64,000 nucleotides of DNA, taken from assembly GCA_023391695.1 (NCBI GenBank), contig JAEWAK010000031.1, positions 1-64,000 on the forward strand, read 5' to 3'. The notes beneath the pieces are model-generated. The model saw only the letters and a program-made list of their open reading frames with translations. It did no database searches and was not told the origin of the DNA. A program made the position numbers and the translations under genes. Below, piece after piece: positions 16,614 through 27,403 of the stretch; position 1 is the first letter of the stretch, and every line of letters starts with the position of its first letter. This DNA comes from Bacillota bacterium (GTDB lineage: Bacteria; Bacillota; Clostridia; Lachnospirales; Lachnospiraceae).

Positions 16614-19600
16614 TTACTCGTTATCTTCGGAATAACTTTCCCTTACAAAGTCTTCGTCTTCATATTCTTCGTCCGTCAAATCCTCATCGTCCTCAAATTC
16701 ATCAACTTCGATGCCATCGATATCATCCATGGCAGATTCAGAATAATGGAAGTTTGCATAGTCATCATCTTCAAAATCTTCCGAGATTAATAATTCTTCA
16801 TCCATATCACTGTCTAATTTTACGGAACGGTACCTCTTCATACCGGTACCGGCAGGAATTAACTTACCGATGATAACATTCTCTTTCAGACCAATAAGCG
16901 GATCAATCTTTCCATTTATTGCAGCTTCGGTTAAAACCTTGGTCGTCTCCTGGAAAGAGGCGGCAGATAAGAAGGAATTGGTAGCCAGGGATGCCTTGGT
17001 AATACCAAGCATTACCTGCTTGCCTTCTGCAAGGGGCAAACCATCTGTTTCCAGCTTCTCATTAATATCATCAAAATCCAGGGTATCCACTAATTTGCCA
17101 GGCAATAATTCAGATTCACCGCTGTTTTCAATACGGATCTTCTTTAACATCTGACGAACAATAACCTCAATATGCTTATCGTTGATTTCAACACCCTGCA
17201 GACGGTATACGCGCTGAACTTCCTGGATCATATAATCCTGAACGGCACGGACACCCTTAATCTTAAGGATATCATGCGGGTTTACACTACCTTCGGTTAA
17301 TTCATCACCGGCTTCCAGCATATCTCCGTCTAAAACCTTGATTCTGGAACCGTAAGGAATCAGATAAGCCTTGGATTCACCTGTCTCTTCATTGGTTACA
17401 ATAACTTCACGTTTTTTCTTTGTATCCTTAATGGTTACAATACCGCCGAACTCAGCGATAATTGCAAGACCCTTCGGCTTTCTTGCTTCAAAAAGTTCTT
17501 CGACACGCGGAAGACCCTGGGTAATATCATCACCCGCAACACCACCGGTATGGAAAGTACGCATGGTAAGCTGTGTACCGGGTTCCCCGATGGACTGGGC
17601 AGCAATAATACCGACCGCTTCACCGACCTGAACTGCTTCACCGGTAGCCATGTTGGCACCATAACACTTAGCGCAAACACCAATATGAGACTTGCAGGTC
17701 AAGATGGTACGGATCTTGATTTTTGCATTAAATCCTGCATCCTGTACTTTCTTGGTAGCAACAATGCTGGCTGCTCTTCTTGGTGTAATCATGTGGTTGG
17801 CTTTCACAATTACTTCACCTTCATCATCCACAATGGTTTCACAGGAATACCTGCCTGTAATACGTTCTTCCAGACTTTCAATCACTTCATTGCCGTCGGT
17901 AAAGGCCTTGATCCACATACCCGGAGTTTCTTTGCCTTCACAGCAGTCCACTTCACGGATAATTAGATCCTGAGATACGTCTACCAGACGACGGGTTAAG
18001 TATCCGGAGTCGGCAGTACGAAGGGCCGTATCGGAGAGACCTTTTCTTGCACCATGGGCGGAAATGAAGTATTCCAATACGTCAAGCCCCTCACGGAAGT
18101 TGGATTTAATCGGAAGCTCGATGGTACGGCCGGATGTATCGGCCATAAGTCCACGCATACCGGCAAGCTGTTTAATCTGCTTATCGGAACCACGGGCACC
18201 GGAATCCGCCATCATATATATATTATTGTATTTATCAAGACCGCTAAGAAGTGCTTCCGTGATATCATCATCGGCAACCTTCCAGGTATCGATAACTGCT
18301 TTGTATCTTTCATCTTCAGTCATAAGACCGCGACGGAAATTCTTGGAGATTTCCTCTACTCTTGCCTCTGCGTCCGCAATAATGGTTTTCTTCTGAGGAG
18401 GCACCGTCATATCGGAAATGGATACCGTCATGGCAGCTCTGGTAGAGTATTTATAACCTAACGCTTTGATTGCATCCAAGGTTTCTGCGGTTTTCGTAGC
18501 ACCGTGGGTATTGATACACTTCTCCAGAATCTTCTTTAACTGCTTCTTGCCTACATGGAAATCAACTTCCGGCAACAAGAAGTTTTCCGGTTTGGAACGG
18601 TCAACAAAACCTAAATCCTGGCTGATGATCTCATTAAAGATTAAACGGCCCAGCGTAGATTCAATTGTTTTGGTTTCTAATTCACCGTCACTGTTAACAC
18701 CGGATTTTCTGACTTTAATTAGGGCATGTAATGTAATGGCACCATTCTCATAGGCAAGAATTGCTTCATTTACACTCTTAAAACAATGTCCTTCACCTAT
18801 GTCACCCGGTTTTTGTAAGGTCAGGTAATATATACCGAGTACCATATCCTGGGAAGGAACGGCTACCGGAGCACCATCGGAAGGCTTTAATAAATTGTTT
18901 GGAGATAACAGTAAAAAGCGGCATTCTGCCTGGGCTTCCACCGATAATGGAAGATGGACGGCCATCTGGTCGCCGTCAAAGTCCGCATTGAAAGCGGTAC
19001 ATACCAGGGGATGGAGTTTGATTGCCTTACCTTCCACCAATACGGGTTCGAAAGCCTGTATACCAAGTCTGTGGAGCGTTGGGGCACGGTTTAACATAAC
19101 CGGATGTTCTCTGATTACCTCTTCCAGCACATCCCATACTTCCGACTGAAGTCTTTCCACCATTTTTTTTGCTGATTTTATATTGTGGGCGGTTCCCCTG
19201 GCAACTAATTCCTTCATTACGAAGGGCTTAAATAACTCAATTGCCATTTCTTTCGGGAGGCCGCACTGGTAAATCTTTAATTCGGGTCCTACCACGATAA
19301 CGGAACGTCCGGAATAGTCAACACGTTTACCAAGCAAGTTCTGACGGAAACGTCCCTGCTTACCCTTTAACATATCAGATAAGGACTTTAACGCGCGGTT
19401 TCCCGGTCCGGTAACCGGCCTTCCTCTTCTGCCGTTGTCAATAAGGGCATCCACTGCTTCCTGAAGCATTCTCTTTTCATTACGCACAATAATATCCGGT
19501 GCGCCAAGTTCCAGAAGTCTCTTTAAACGGTTATTGCGGTTAATGATTCTTCTATATAAATCATTCATATCAGAGGTCGCAAACCGGCCGCCGTCCAATT

Positions 19601-20354
19601 GTACCATTGGCCTTAAATCCGGAGGGATAACAGGAACTACGGATAAAATCATCCATTCCGGCCTGTTGCCGGATTCCCTGAAAGCTTCCACAACTTCAAG
19701 CCTTTTGATAATCCTGGCCCTTTTTTGTCCGGTTGAATCCTTTAAGCCTTTTTTCAGTTCTGCGGATTCCGCTTCCAGGTTGATGGCAAGTAATAGTTCC
19801 TGGATGGCTTCCGCACCCATTCCGACCCTGAATTTATTACCGTACTTTTCATAAGCTTCCCGGAATTCTTTTTCATTTAAAACCTGTTTATACTGTAAAT
19901 CCGTGCTTCCTTTATCCAATACGATATAAGCAGCAAAATACAGTACCTTTTCCAAAGTTCTTGGAGATAAGTCTAAAATCAGACCCATTCTGCTCGGAAT
20001 TCCTTTAAAGTACCATATATGGGATACGGGTGCCGCAAGTTCAATATGGCCCATTCTTTCCCTGCGGACACTGGCTTTGGTTACTTCAACACCACAACGG
20101 TCACATACAACACCTTTATATCTGATTTTTTTATATTTACCGCAATGACACTCCCAGTCTTTACTTGGTCCGAAAATCTTCTCACAGAATAAACCGTCTT
20201 TTTCCGGTTTTAAGGTCCTGTAGTTTATTGTCTCAGGTTTTTTCACTTCGCCCCTTGACCATTCTCTGATTTTCTCAGGAGAAGCTAAGCCAATCTTAAT
20301 CGCGTCATAGGTAATTTCACTGGTGCTTTCATTATTTACTACTTCTGGCATCAT
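16614..20354 (-). CDS. rpoC: DNA-directed RNA polymerase beta' subunit
   Basis: 1246 residues, the typical Clostridia length. Visible are the zinc-binding CHCGKYKKIRYKGVVCDRCG near residue 70, the catalytic NADFDGDQMAVHLP holding three aspartates, the trigger-loop/bridge region (GARGSDKQIKQLAGMRGLM) and the second zinc site (CKSHIGVCAKCYG). The C terminus is an acidic tail of about 50 residues rich in Asp and Glu. AAGGGAG lies 4-5 bases before the ATG. It follows rpoB after 160 bp and ends the rpoBC operon. Confidence 0.97.
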   Translation of the reverse strand: MMPEVVNNESTSEITYDAIKIGLASPEKIREWSRGEVKKPETINYRTLKPEKDGLFCEKIFGPSKDWECHCGKYKKIRYKGVVCDRCGVEVTKASVRRERMGHIELAAPVSHIWYFKGIPSRMGLILDLSPRTLEKVLYFAAYIVLDKGSTDLQYKQVLNEKEFREAYEKYGNKFRVGMGAEAIQELLLAINLEAESAELKKGLKDSTGQKRARIIKRLEVVEAFRESGNRPEWMILSVVPVIPPDLRPMVQLDGGRFATSDMNDLYRRIINRNNRLKRLLELGAPDIIVRNEKRMLQEAVDALIDNGRRGRPVTGPGNRALKSLSDMLKGKQGRFRQNLLGKRVDYSGRSVIVVGPELKIYQCGLPKEMAIELFKPFVMKELVARGTAHNIKSAKKMVERLQSEVWDVLEEVIREHPVMLNRAPTLHRLGIQAFEPVLVEGKAIKLHPLVCTAFNADFDGDQMAVHLPLSVEAQAECRFLLLSPNNLLKPSDGAPVAVPSQDMVLGIYYLTLQKPGDIGEGHCFKSVNEAILAYENGAITLHALIKVRKSGVNSDGELETKTIESTLGRLIFNEIISQDLGFVDRSKPENFLLPEVDFHVGKKQLKKILEKCINTHGATKTAETLDAIKALGYKYSTRAAMTVSISDMTVPPQKKTIIADAEARVEEISKNFRRGLMTEDERYKAVIDTWKVADDDITEALLSGLDKYNNIYMMADSGARGSDKQIKQLAGMRGLMADTSGRTIELPIKSNFREGLDVLEYFISAHGARKGLSDTALRTADSGYLTRRLVDVSQDLIIREVDCCEGKETPGMWIKAFTDGNEVIESLEERITGRYSCETIVDDEGEVIVKANHMITPRRAASIVATKKVQDAGFNAKIKIRTILTCKSHIGVCAKCYGANMATGEAVQVGEAVGIIAAQSIGEPGTQLTMRTFHTGGVAGDDITQGLPRVEELFEARKPKGLAIIAEFGGIVTIKDTKKKREVIVTNEETGESKAYLIPYGSRIKVLDGDMLEAGDELTEGSVNPHDILKIKGVRAVQDYMIQEVQRVYRLQGVEINDKHIEVIVRQMLKKIRIENSGESELLPGKLVDTLDFDDINEKLETDGLPLAEGKQVMLGITKASLATNSFLSAASFQETTKVLTEAAINGKIDPLIGLKENVIIGKLIPAGTGMKRYRSVKLDSDMDEELLISEDFEDDDYANFHYSESAMDDIDGIEVDEFEDDEDLTDEEYEDEDFVRESYSEDNE

Positions 20355-20514
20355 CTGGCACTCCCTTTCATAGTAACGGATTATAAATGAAATCCGCTTT
20401 TATACATCAGACATCCGACAGGCGGATATCCAGTATGCTAATGGAATTGGCGTCTATTCAGTCACTGCGGTTCTAACGAACAACCAAAAATACACCTTAA
20501 CTCCATAGCCATAA

Positions 20515-23500
20515 TTAATCTTCAAGGTCTTCATCCATATCAGCGAGTTCCACCGTCTCTTCCTCAAAGGAATCAAAGAAAGTCTCTTCCTCTTCAGCAG
20601 ATGTTTCACGATATCCGGCTTCGCTGTAATCTTCATCATATCTGAAGTTGTTGTCACCCTCAATCAACGGTGTTAAATCTCCATCGCCGTAATCTATATT
20701 CTCTGTCATCTTAACTTCATGACCATTTTCATCCAGAACAATGACATCAAGCGCCAAAGACTGCAGCTCCTTAAGGAGTACCTTAAAGGACTCAGGAATG
20801 CCCGGCTCAGAAATGTTTTCTCCTTTGATGATAGCTTCATAGGTTTTCACACGGCCGGTAACATCATCGGATTTCACCGTCAATATTTCCTGCAGTGTAT
20901 AGGCAGCACCGTATGCTTCCAGCGCCCAAACTTCCATTTCACCGAATCTCTGACCGCCAAACTGGGCTTTACCGCCAAGAGGCTGCTGTGTAACCAGGGA
21001 GTAAGGACCGGTGGAACGTGCATGGATCTTATCATCTACCAGGTGGTGAAGCTTTAAGTAATGCATGAAACCTACGGTTACGGATCCGTCAAAGAATTCT
21101 CCGGTACGTCCGTCACGAAGCCTTACTTTACCGTCACGGTTAATCGGAACACCCTTCCACTCATCCCTGTAAGCTTTGTTATTTTCCAAATAATCTAATA
21201 TTTCCGAATCCAGGATATCTTTATATTTTTCTAAAAAGGTTTCCCAGGGCGTATTGACATAATCATTGGCTAATTCCAGGGTATCCATGATATCAAATTC
21301 GTTGGCACCGTCAAAAACCGGTGTAGCAACCTTAAAACCAAGTGCTTTGGAAGCAAGGCTTAAATGTATCTCCAGCACCTGTCCAATATTCATACGGGAA
21401 GGTACTCCCAATGGATTCAATACGATATCCAAAGGTCTTCCGTTTGGCAGGAAAGGCATATCTTCCACAGGCAGTACTCGGGAAACAACACCCTTGTTAC
21501 CATGACGGCCGGCCATCTTGTCACCCACCTGGATCTTTCTCTTCTGTGCAATATATACGCGGACAGTCTGGTTTACACCAGGAGATAATTCATCTCCGTT
21601 TTCCCTGGTAAATACTTTTGCATCAACGATGATTCCGTATTCACCATGAGGAACCCTTAAAGAAGTATCCCTTACTTCTCTTGCTTTTTCACCGAAAATG
21701 GCACGAAGCAGTCTTTCTTCCGCAGTCAGCTCGGTTTCACCCTTCGGTGTTACCTTGCCAACCAGGATATCCCCGGCACGGACTTCCGCACCGATTCTTA
21801 TGATACCTCTTTCATCCAGATCTTTAAGGGCATCATCGCCGACACCCGGAACATCTCTTGTGATTTCTTCCGGTCCCAGCTTGGTATCCCTGGATTCCGC
21901 TTCGTATTCTTCAATATGGACGGAAGTATAAACATCTTCCTGAACTAATCTTTCACTTAATAATACCGCATCTTCATAATTATAACCTTCCCAGGTCATA
22001 AATCCGATTAACGGGTTCTTACCAAGGGCTAATTCACCCTGGGAAGTAGACGGTCCGTCAGCGATAACCTGACCGGCCTCCACCCTGTCACCTTTTGTAA
22101 CAATGGGTCTCTGGTTAATACAGGTACCCTGGTTACTTCTTGCAAATTTCAATAATTTATAGGAATTCTTTGTTCCGTCATCATTCTTTATAGTAATTTC
22201 CTTGGAGGTTGATCTTTCAATCACGCCTGCTTTTTTGGAAACAAGGCAGACACCGGAGTCAACTGCCGACTTCAGCTCAATACCGGTACCAACTACCGGG
22301 GATTCGGTAATCAATAAAGGCACCGCCTGACGCTGCATATTTGAACCCATTAAGGCACGGTTCGCATCATCATTTTCAAGGAACGGGATCATGGCAGTAG
22401 CCACGGAAAATACCATCTTAGGTGATACATCCATCATATCAATCTTGGACTTTTCAAATTCAGAAGTTTCTTCTTTGTAACGGCCGGATATATTGGTTCC
22501 GATAAAGTAACCGTTCTCATCAAGGGGCTCATTCGCTTGGGCCACAACATATTTGTCTTCTTCATCCGCAGTCAGGTAAACTACGTCATCCGTAACCCTT
22601 GGATTCATAGTGTCTGATTTATCCACCTTACGGTAGGGTGCTTCAATAAATCCGTACTCATTAATCCTTGCATAGGATGCCAGGGAGTTAATAAGACCGA
22701 TGTTGGGACCTTCCGGTGTTTCAATGGGGCACATTCTGCCGTAATGGGAATAGTGAACGTCACGTACCTCGAAACCGGCACGGTCTCTGGACAAACCACC
22801 AGGTCCCAAGGCAGATAAACGCCTTTTATGGGTTAACTCACCTAAGGGATTGTGCTGATCCATAAACTGTGACAGCTGGGAACTTCCAAAAAATTCCTTA
22901 ACAGCAGCGGTTACGGGTTTAATATTAATGAGAGACTGAGGACTAACCCCCTCCAGATCCTGGGTAGTCATTCTTTCCCTGACTACACGTTCCATTCTTG
23001 AGAGACCGATTCTGTACTGGTTCTGCAGTAACTCACCAACGGCCCTGATTCTTCTGTTACCTAAATGGTCTATATCATCTGCATTGCCAATACCGTATTC
23101 CAAATGAATATTGTAATTGATAGATGCAATTATATCTTCCTTTGTAATGTGTTTCGGAATCAATTCACTGATATTCTTCTTAATTGCTGCTTTTATATCT
23201 TCTATATTTTTAAATTCATCTAAAATGCCCTTAAGTACCGGATAGTAAACTTCCTCAGTAACACCCAGTTCTTCCTTATCGGCATCCACATAATAAGCCA
23301 GATCAACCATTAAATTGGAAAGGATCTTGACATTACGTTCTTCCGCTTGTACCATAATGGAGCGGACTGCCGCATTCTGAATTTCATCTGCGATATTTTC
23401 CGTAATTACAGTACCGGCTTCTGCAATAATTTCACCGGTTTCTTTATTAATTACATCTTCCGTAAGGGTAAATCCAACTACCCTGTTCCTGAAAGCAAGT

Positions 23501-24345
23501 TTTTTATTGAACTTAAATCTTCCGACCTTGGCAAGATCATATCTTCTGGGGTCAAAAAACATGCTGTTAATTAAAGATTCCGCACTTTCCACGGAAAGCG
23601 GTTCACCCGGACGTAATTTTTTATACAATTCAAGTAAGCCATCCTGATAGTTATCAGATGGATCCTTGGTTATACTTGCTGTAATTTTAGGTTCTTCACC
23701 AAATAATTCTTGTATTTGGGCATTGCTTCCGATGCCAAGTGCACGGATCAGAACGGTAATCGGCACCTTTCTGTTACGGTCAACACGTACATAGAAAATA
23801 TCATTGGAATCTGTTTCATATTCCAGCCATGCACCTCTGTTAGGAATTACCGTTGAGGAATACAACTTTTTACCGATTTTATCATGTCCAATAGCAAAGT
23901 AGATACCGGGGGAACGTACTAACTGGCTAACAATAACTCTCTCAGCACCGTTAATAACGAAAGTTCCAGTCTCCGTCATTAATGGCAAATCGCCCATAAA
24001 AATATCGTGCTCATTGATTTCATCGTTCTCTTTGTTGTGAAGTCTGACTTTAACTTTAAGAGGAGCTGCATAGGTTGCATCTCTTTCCTTACACTCTTCA
24101 ATTGAATATTTTACATCATCTTCACACAGCACAAAATCTACAAACTCTAAGCTCAAGTGACCGCTGTAATCTTCGATCGGAGAAATGTCATCAAATACTT
24201 CCTTCAGTCCTTCATCTAAAAACCACTGATATGAGTTTTTCTGAACCTCAATAAGATTTGGCATCTCTAAAACTTCTTTTTGCCTCGAGTAGCTCATTCG
24301 TACGCCGTTACCAACTTTGATTGGACGTATCCTGTTTTTATCCAT
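20515..24345 (-). CDS. rpoB: DNA-directed RNA polymerase beta subunit
   Basis: About 1276 residues from the ATG at 24345 (MDKNRIRPIKVGNGVRMSYS). A GTG at 24357 lies inside the AAGGGG ribosome binding site and is less likely. The rifampicin region reads SSQLSQFMDQHNPLGELTHKRR..LGPGGLSRDRAGFEVRDVH, wild type at the usual resistance positions. The active-site lysines appear in GDKMAGRHGNKG. The C terminus has an acidic extension of about 50 residues. It is driven by the promoter at 24589-24617 plus any read-through from rplL. Confidence 0.97.
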   Translation of the reverse strand: MDKNRIRPIKVGNGVRMSYSRQKEVLEMPNLIEVQKNSYQWFLDEGLKEVFDDISPIEDYSGHLSLEFVDFVLCEDDVKYSIEECKERDATYAAPLKVKVRLHNKENDEINEHDIFMGDLPLMTETGTFVINGAERVIVSQLVRSPGIYFAIGHDKIGKKLYSSTVIPNRGAWLEYETDSNDIFYVRVDRNRKVPITVLIRALGIGSNAQIQELFGEEPKITASITKDPSDNYQDGLLELYKKLRPGEPLSVESAESLINSMFFDPRRYDLAKVGRFKFNKKLAFRNRVVGFTLTEDVINKETGEIIAEAGTVITENIADEIQNAAVRSIMVQAEERNVKILSNLMVDLAYYVDADKEELGVTEEVYYPVLKGILDEFKNIEDIKAAIKKNISELIPKHITKEDIIASINYNIHLEYGIGNADDIDHLGNRRIRAVGELLQNQYRIGLSRMERVVRERMTTQDLEGVSPQSLINIKPVTAAVKEFFGSSQLSQFMDQHNPLGELTHKRRLSALGPGGLSRDRAGFEVRDVHYSHYGRMCPIETPEGPNIGLINSLASYARINEYGFIEAPYRKVDKSDTMNPRVTDDVVYLTADEEDKYVVAQANEPLDENGYFIGTNISGRYKEETSEFEKSKIDMMDVSPKMVFSVATAMIPFLENDDANRALMGSNMQRQAVPLLITESPVVGTGIELKSAVDSGVCLVSKKAGVIERSTSKEITIKNDDGTKNSYKLLKFARSNQGTCINQRPIVTKGDRVEAGQVIADGPSTSQGELALGKNPLIGFMTWEGYNYEDAVLLSERLVQEDVYTSVHIEEYEAESRDTKLGPEEITRDVPGVGDDALKDLDERGIIRIGAEVRAGDILVGKVTPKGETELTAEERLLRAIFGEKAREVRDTSLRVPHGEYGIIVDAKVFTRENGDELSPGVNQTVRVYIAQKRKIQVGDKMAGRHGNKGVVSRVLPVEDMPFLPNGRPLDIVLNPLGVPSRMNIGQVLEIHLSLASKALGFKVATPVFDGANEFDIMDTLELANDYVNTPWETFLEKYKDILDSEILDYLENNKAYRDEWKGVPINRDGKVRLRDGRTGEFFDGSVTVGFMHYLKLHHLVDDKIHARSTGPYSLVTQQPLGGKAQFGGQRFGEMEVWALEAYGAAYTLQEILTVKSDDVTGRVKTYEAIIKGENISEPGIPESFKVLLKELQSLALDVIVLDENGHEVKMTENIDYGDGDLTPLIEGDNNFRYDEDYSEAGYRETSAEEEETFFDSFEEETVELADMDEDLED

Positions 24346-24588
24346 TGACGTTTTCACCCCTTGATATTTTATTTAACACAAGACGCTTGCCTGGCATTCG
24401 TCTGGTTATCTGCTCTGGCAAAGGTCGTTGCCTGATATTCGTAAATACTTCCAATAGCAGTTCTTACCCACATCCTACTAATGTATCAGAAATATTATAG
24501 AATAATTTTGTGAAAATACTTTTCATTTTCACATATATGTGCTATAATAGATTTTGTGGGCATATCACAGCACAATAGTGCATCTTTC

Positions 24589-24617
24589 ATATTATCACAA
24601 GGTTTTCAAGATGTCAA
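24589..24617 (-). promoter_or_regulatory. Sigma-A promoter of rpoBC
   Basis: Minus-strand TTGACA (24617-24612), 17-base spacer and TAATAT (24594-24589). Transcription would start near 24582, leaving a leader of about 235 bases before rpoB. Confidence 0.83.
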
Positions 24618-24834
24618 CATATTTTTGTTGACTTTTTCTATTTCTGTTTTACTTAAAACAAATTACCCCTTAATTTAATTGTATACCCCAAAATATATAC
24701 TCTATACCGGGACCCCTGCCTTTTAACGCAAAACATGCCTGCCAGTACGGAAAACATATAAATACGGGCCATTTTAACCTATCCGGCAACGCCTTGGCGT
24801 TAAGCAGCTTAACATTTGCCGTTCTTTGAAACAC

Positions 24835-24868
24835 AAAAAAGTCTGTCCCAAAAAACCGGGACAGACTT
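24835..24868 (-). terminator. Terminator or attenuator after rplL
   Basis: AAGTCTGTCCC pairs with GGGACAGACTT over 11 bases and is followed by a run of T on the minus strand, 17 bases beyond the rplL stop. Some read-through into rpoB is usual at this junction. Confidence 0.88.
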
Positions 24869-24884
24869 CAAAATAGATGCTAAA

Positions 24885-25253
24885 TTATTTAATTGTAACT
24901 TTAGCGCCTTCTGCTTCAAGTTTAGCTTTGATATCAGCAGATTCGTCTTTTGATGCAGCTTCTTTCAGTGTCTTAGGAGCTCCGTCAACAAGATCTTTTG
25001 CTTCTTTTAAGCCTAAGCCGGTGATTTCACGAACAACTTTGATAACCTTAACTTTGTTAGGTCCAACGTCTGTTAATTCAACGTCAAATTCTGTCTTTTC
25101 TTCTTCAGCTGCTGCTGCGCCTGCTGCAGGTCCTGCTACTACTACGCCTGCTGCTGCAGATACACCAAATTCTTCTTCACATGCTTTTACTAAATCATTT
25201 AATTCTAATACGGTTAAGCCCTTAATAGCTTCAATAAATTCCTGAGTTGTCAT
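24885..25253 (-). CDS. rplL: 50S ribosomal protein L7/L12
   Basis: Stalk protein that recruits translation GTPases, 122 residues. The N-terminal dimerisation helix (MTTQEFIEAIKGLTVLELND) is followed by an Ala/Gly-rich hinge (AAGVVVAGPAAGAAAAEEE). The C-terminal domain then carries KVIKVVREITGLGLKEAKDLVDG. GGAGG lies before the ATG. It is co-transcribed with rplJ under the L10 leader and ends at a strong hairpin. Confidence 0.97.
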   Translation of the reverse strand: MTTQEFIEAIKGLTVLELNDLVKACEEEFGVSAAAGVVVAGPAAGAAAAEEEKTEFDVELTDVGPNKVKVIKVVREITGLGLKEAKDLVDGAPKTLKEAASKDESADIKAKLEAEGAKVTIK

Positions 25254-25327
25254 TATTAAATACCTCCATTTATATTTTTTTCTGAATTATTTTTCATTTC
25301 CATTCCATAAAAACGTTAAGCTTCTAC

Positions 25328-25822
25328 TTATACCGCTCCTTCTTGTTTCTCAGCGATTTGCTTAAGAACACGGGCAAAGTTGGTAATAGGAGACTGTAAA
25401 CTTCCAAGTAACTTGGAAATAAGTACTTCTCTTGAAGGGATTGTTGCAATAAGCTGGATACCTTTTGCATCATAGTAGGTTCCTTCAACAACACCGGCTT
25501 TGAATTCTAACTTGGGAGAAGTTTTGATTGCATCATTAATGATTCTTGCTGGAGCAGTTGCATCACTGGCTCCAAATGCTACGGCAGTCGGTCCTTCTAA
25601 ATGCTTGTATAAAGCTTCATATGCTGTTCCTTCAAATGCACGTTTTAACAATGTGTTTTTGTAAACCTTATATACAACATCTGCTTCTCTTAACTGTTTA
25701 CGAAGTTTTGTATCTTCTTCTACAGTAAGCCCGCGGTAGTCTACAGCTACGATTGCTTTTGCGTTATTTACATAACCTTTGATTTCATCAACGATAGGTT
25801 GTTTGATTTCTACTTTTGCCAT
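25328..25822 (-). CDS. rplJ: 50S ribosomal protein L10
   Basis: Stalk base protein that anchors the L7/L12 dimers, 164 residues from the ATG at 25822 (MAKVEIKQPIVDEIK). AAGGAGG lies 9 bases upstream; in-frame codons further upstream belong to the leader. Conserved IVAVDYRGLTVEEDTKLRKQLR is visible. It is first in the rplJ-rplL unit and is preceded by the L10 autoregulatory leader RNA. Confidence 0.96.
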   Translation of the reverse strand: MAKVEIKQPIVDEIKGYVNNAKAIVAVDYRGLTVEEDTKLRKQLREADVVYKVYKNTLLKRAFEGTAYEALYKHLEGPTAVAFGASDATAPARIINDAIKTSPKLEFKAGVVEGTYYDAKGIQLIATIPSREVLISKLLGSLQSPITNFARVLKQIAEKQEGAV

Positions 25823-25990
25823 TCTAGCACACCTCCTTATAGATTTTACATATGAGATAAAAAAATCCCTTACTGAAAGACAGTAAGGGACTTCATAAGT
25901 CATCTAAAGATTCTTATCCCTCGGTAGGCGTTATCAACTTATGCCTTGCGGCACCTACTGTCTTCGGCAATTATTGCATCAACAAGTATA
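25823..25990 (-). ncRNA. Ribosomal protein L10 leader RNA
   Basis: The minus strand shows the known L10-leader core (GAAGACAGTAGGTGCCG followed by AACGCCTACCGAGG), then a strong hairpin AATCCCTTACTG/CAGTAAGGGATT-like with a T-run about 30 bases before rplJ. In this family L10 (with L12) binds the leader and limits its own expression. Confidence 0.85.
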
Positions 25991-26040
25991 ACATTAATCT
26001 ATTATAGTGTCAACCATTAAATCAAATTTTCTTCGCAAAA

Positions 26041-26736
26041 TTACTGGCTTAATTTAGCTGTGTTTAATTTCACACCAGGTCCCATTGTGGAAGCCAGCGT
26101 AACACTCTTAAGATATTGTCCTTTTGCAGCAGACGGTTTTGCTTTATTGATTGCACCGATCAGCGTATGGAAGTTGTCCGCTAATTGATCTTCGCTAAAA
26201 GAAGCTTTTCCCAACGGCACATGAATAATATTTGTTTTGTCTAATCTGTACTCGATCTTACCTGCTTTAATATCATTAACAGCTTTTGTTACATCCATGG
26301 TAACAGTACCGGCTTTCGGATTAGGCATTAAGCCCTTAGGCCCAAGAACACGTCCTAAACGACCTACGACACCCATCATGTCAGGGGTTGCGACTACAAC
26401 GTCGAAATCTAACCAGCCTTCATTCTGGATCTTAGGTACTAATTCGTCACCGCCAACATGATCTGCTCCGGCTGCTTCGGCTTCGGCAAGTTTATCGCCT
26501 TTCGCAAATACAAGCACTTTAACAGTTTTACCGGTTCCATGAGGCAGAACAACTGCGCCACGTACCTGCTGGTCGGCATGACGTCCGTCAACACCAAGTC
26601 TGATGTGAGCTTCTACTGTTTCATCAAATTTAGCAACTGCTGCTTTTTTAACCAAACTGATTGCATCTGCTGCATCATATAATGTTGCTCTGTCGATAAG
26701 CTTGGCAGCTTCAGCGTATTTTTTTCCTCTTTTCAT
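26041..26736 (-). CDS. rplA: 50S ribosomal protein L1
   Basis: L1 stalk protein, 231 residues. It starts MKRGKKYAEAAKLIDRATLYD. Conserved segments are VRGAVVLPHGTGKTVKVLVFAKG, MMGVVGRLGRVLGPKGLMPNPKAGTVT split over residues 120-150, and a C terminus with VTLASTMGPGVK. AGGAGG lies before the ATG. It sits between rplK and rplJ in the universal order. Confidence 0.97.
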   Translation of the reverse strand: MKRGKKYAEAAKLIDRATLYDAADAISLVKKAAVAKFDETVEAHIRLGVDGRHADQQVRGAVVLPHGTGKTVKVLVFAKGDKLAEAEAAGADHVGGDELVPKIQNEGWLDFDVVVATPDMMGVVGRLGRVLGPKGLMPNPKAGTVTMDVTKAVNDIKAGKIEYRLDKTNIIHVPLGKASFSEDQLADNFHTLIGAINKAKPSAAKGQYLKSVTLASTMGPGVKLNTAKLSQ

Positions 26737-26834
26737 TCTATTAACCTCCTAGTGGTAGTATCGGGAGTATGCATAAACCTTGCCTATACAATGGTTGCCA
26801 TGCAGCCATTACCCTCCCACAGTATTACGATTCC

Positions 26835-27260
26835 TTAGTCAACTACAGTGATTCCCATACTTCTTGCGGTACCGGAGATCATGCTGATTGCCGAGTCAAT
26901 ATTTGCTGCATTTAAGTCAGGCATCTTAAGTTCTGCTATTTTCTGAACCTCTGCTTTTGTAATAGTAGCAACCTTGGTCTTATTCGGTACGGCAGAACCG
27001 GATTTCAGATTGCATGCCTTCTTTAAAAGAACTGCAGCAGGCGGAGTTTTTGTAATAAAACTGAAGCTTCTGTCCTGATATACCGTAATTACAACAGGAA
27101 TAATCATTCCATCTTGATCTGCTGTTCTTGCGTTGAATTCTTTTGTAAATTGTACAATGTTAACACCATGCTGTCCTAAAGCTGGTCCAACCGGTGGAGC
27201 TGGTGTAGCCTTTCCAGCAGGGATTTGTAATTTAATATAACCTGTAACTTTCTTTGCCAT
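26835..27260 (-). CDS. rplK: 50S ribosomal protein L11
   Basis: GTPase-centre protein, 141 residues. It starts MAKKVTGYIKLQIPAGKA and contains PAPPVGPALGQHGVNI, the proline-rich switch targeted by thiopeptides, here wild type. The C-terminal RNA-binding domain ends GTARSMGITVVD. AGGAGG lies before the ATG. It follows nusG and precedes rplA. Confidence 0.97.
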   Translation of the reverse strand: MAKKVTGYIKLQIPAGKATPAPPVGPALGQHGVNIVQFTKEFNARTADQDGMIIPVVITVYQDRSFSFITKTPPAAVLLKKACNLKSGSAVPNKTKVATITKAEVQKIAELKMPDLNAANIDSAISMISGTARSMGITVVD

Positions 27261-27403
27261 TATAGCATACCTCCTAAAATTGTGGTCTTATCGGGATTGC
27301 CCTCCCACCATCCGGAATATTTTTGCAACGGAAAATCGGTATCCGGATGTTTTTGTTTACATTTCGGTAGCGCTTCAGTATCTTAAGTAATAACTGAATG
27401 TCA

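Larger units (their letters stand above)
24346..24884 (-). other. rplL-rpoB intergenic region
   Basis: This 539-bp region holds the rplL terminator (24835-24868), a short hairpin near 24785-24820, a consensus promoter for rpoBC (24589-24617) and an untranslated leader of about 235 bases containing dyads such as CACATATATGTG (about 24530-24542). No coding sequence is seen. Confidence 0.7.
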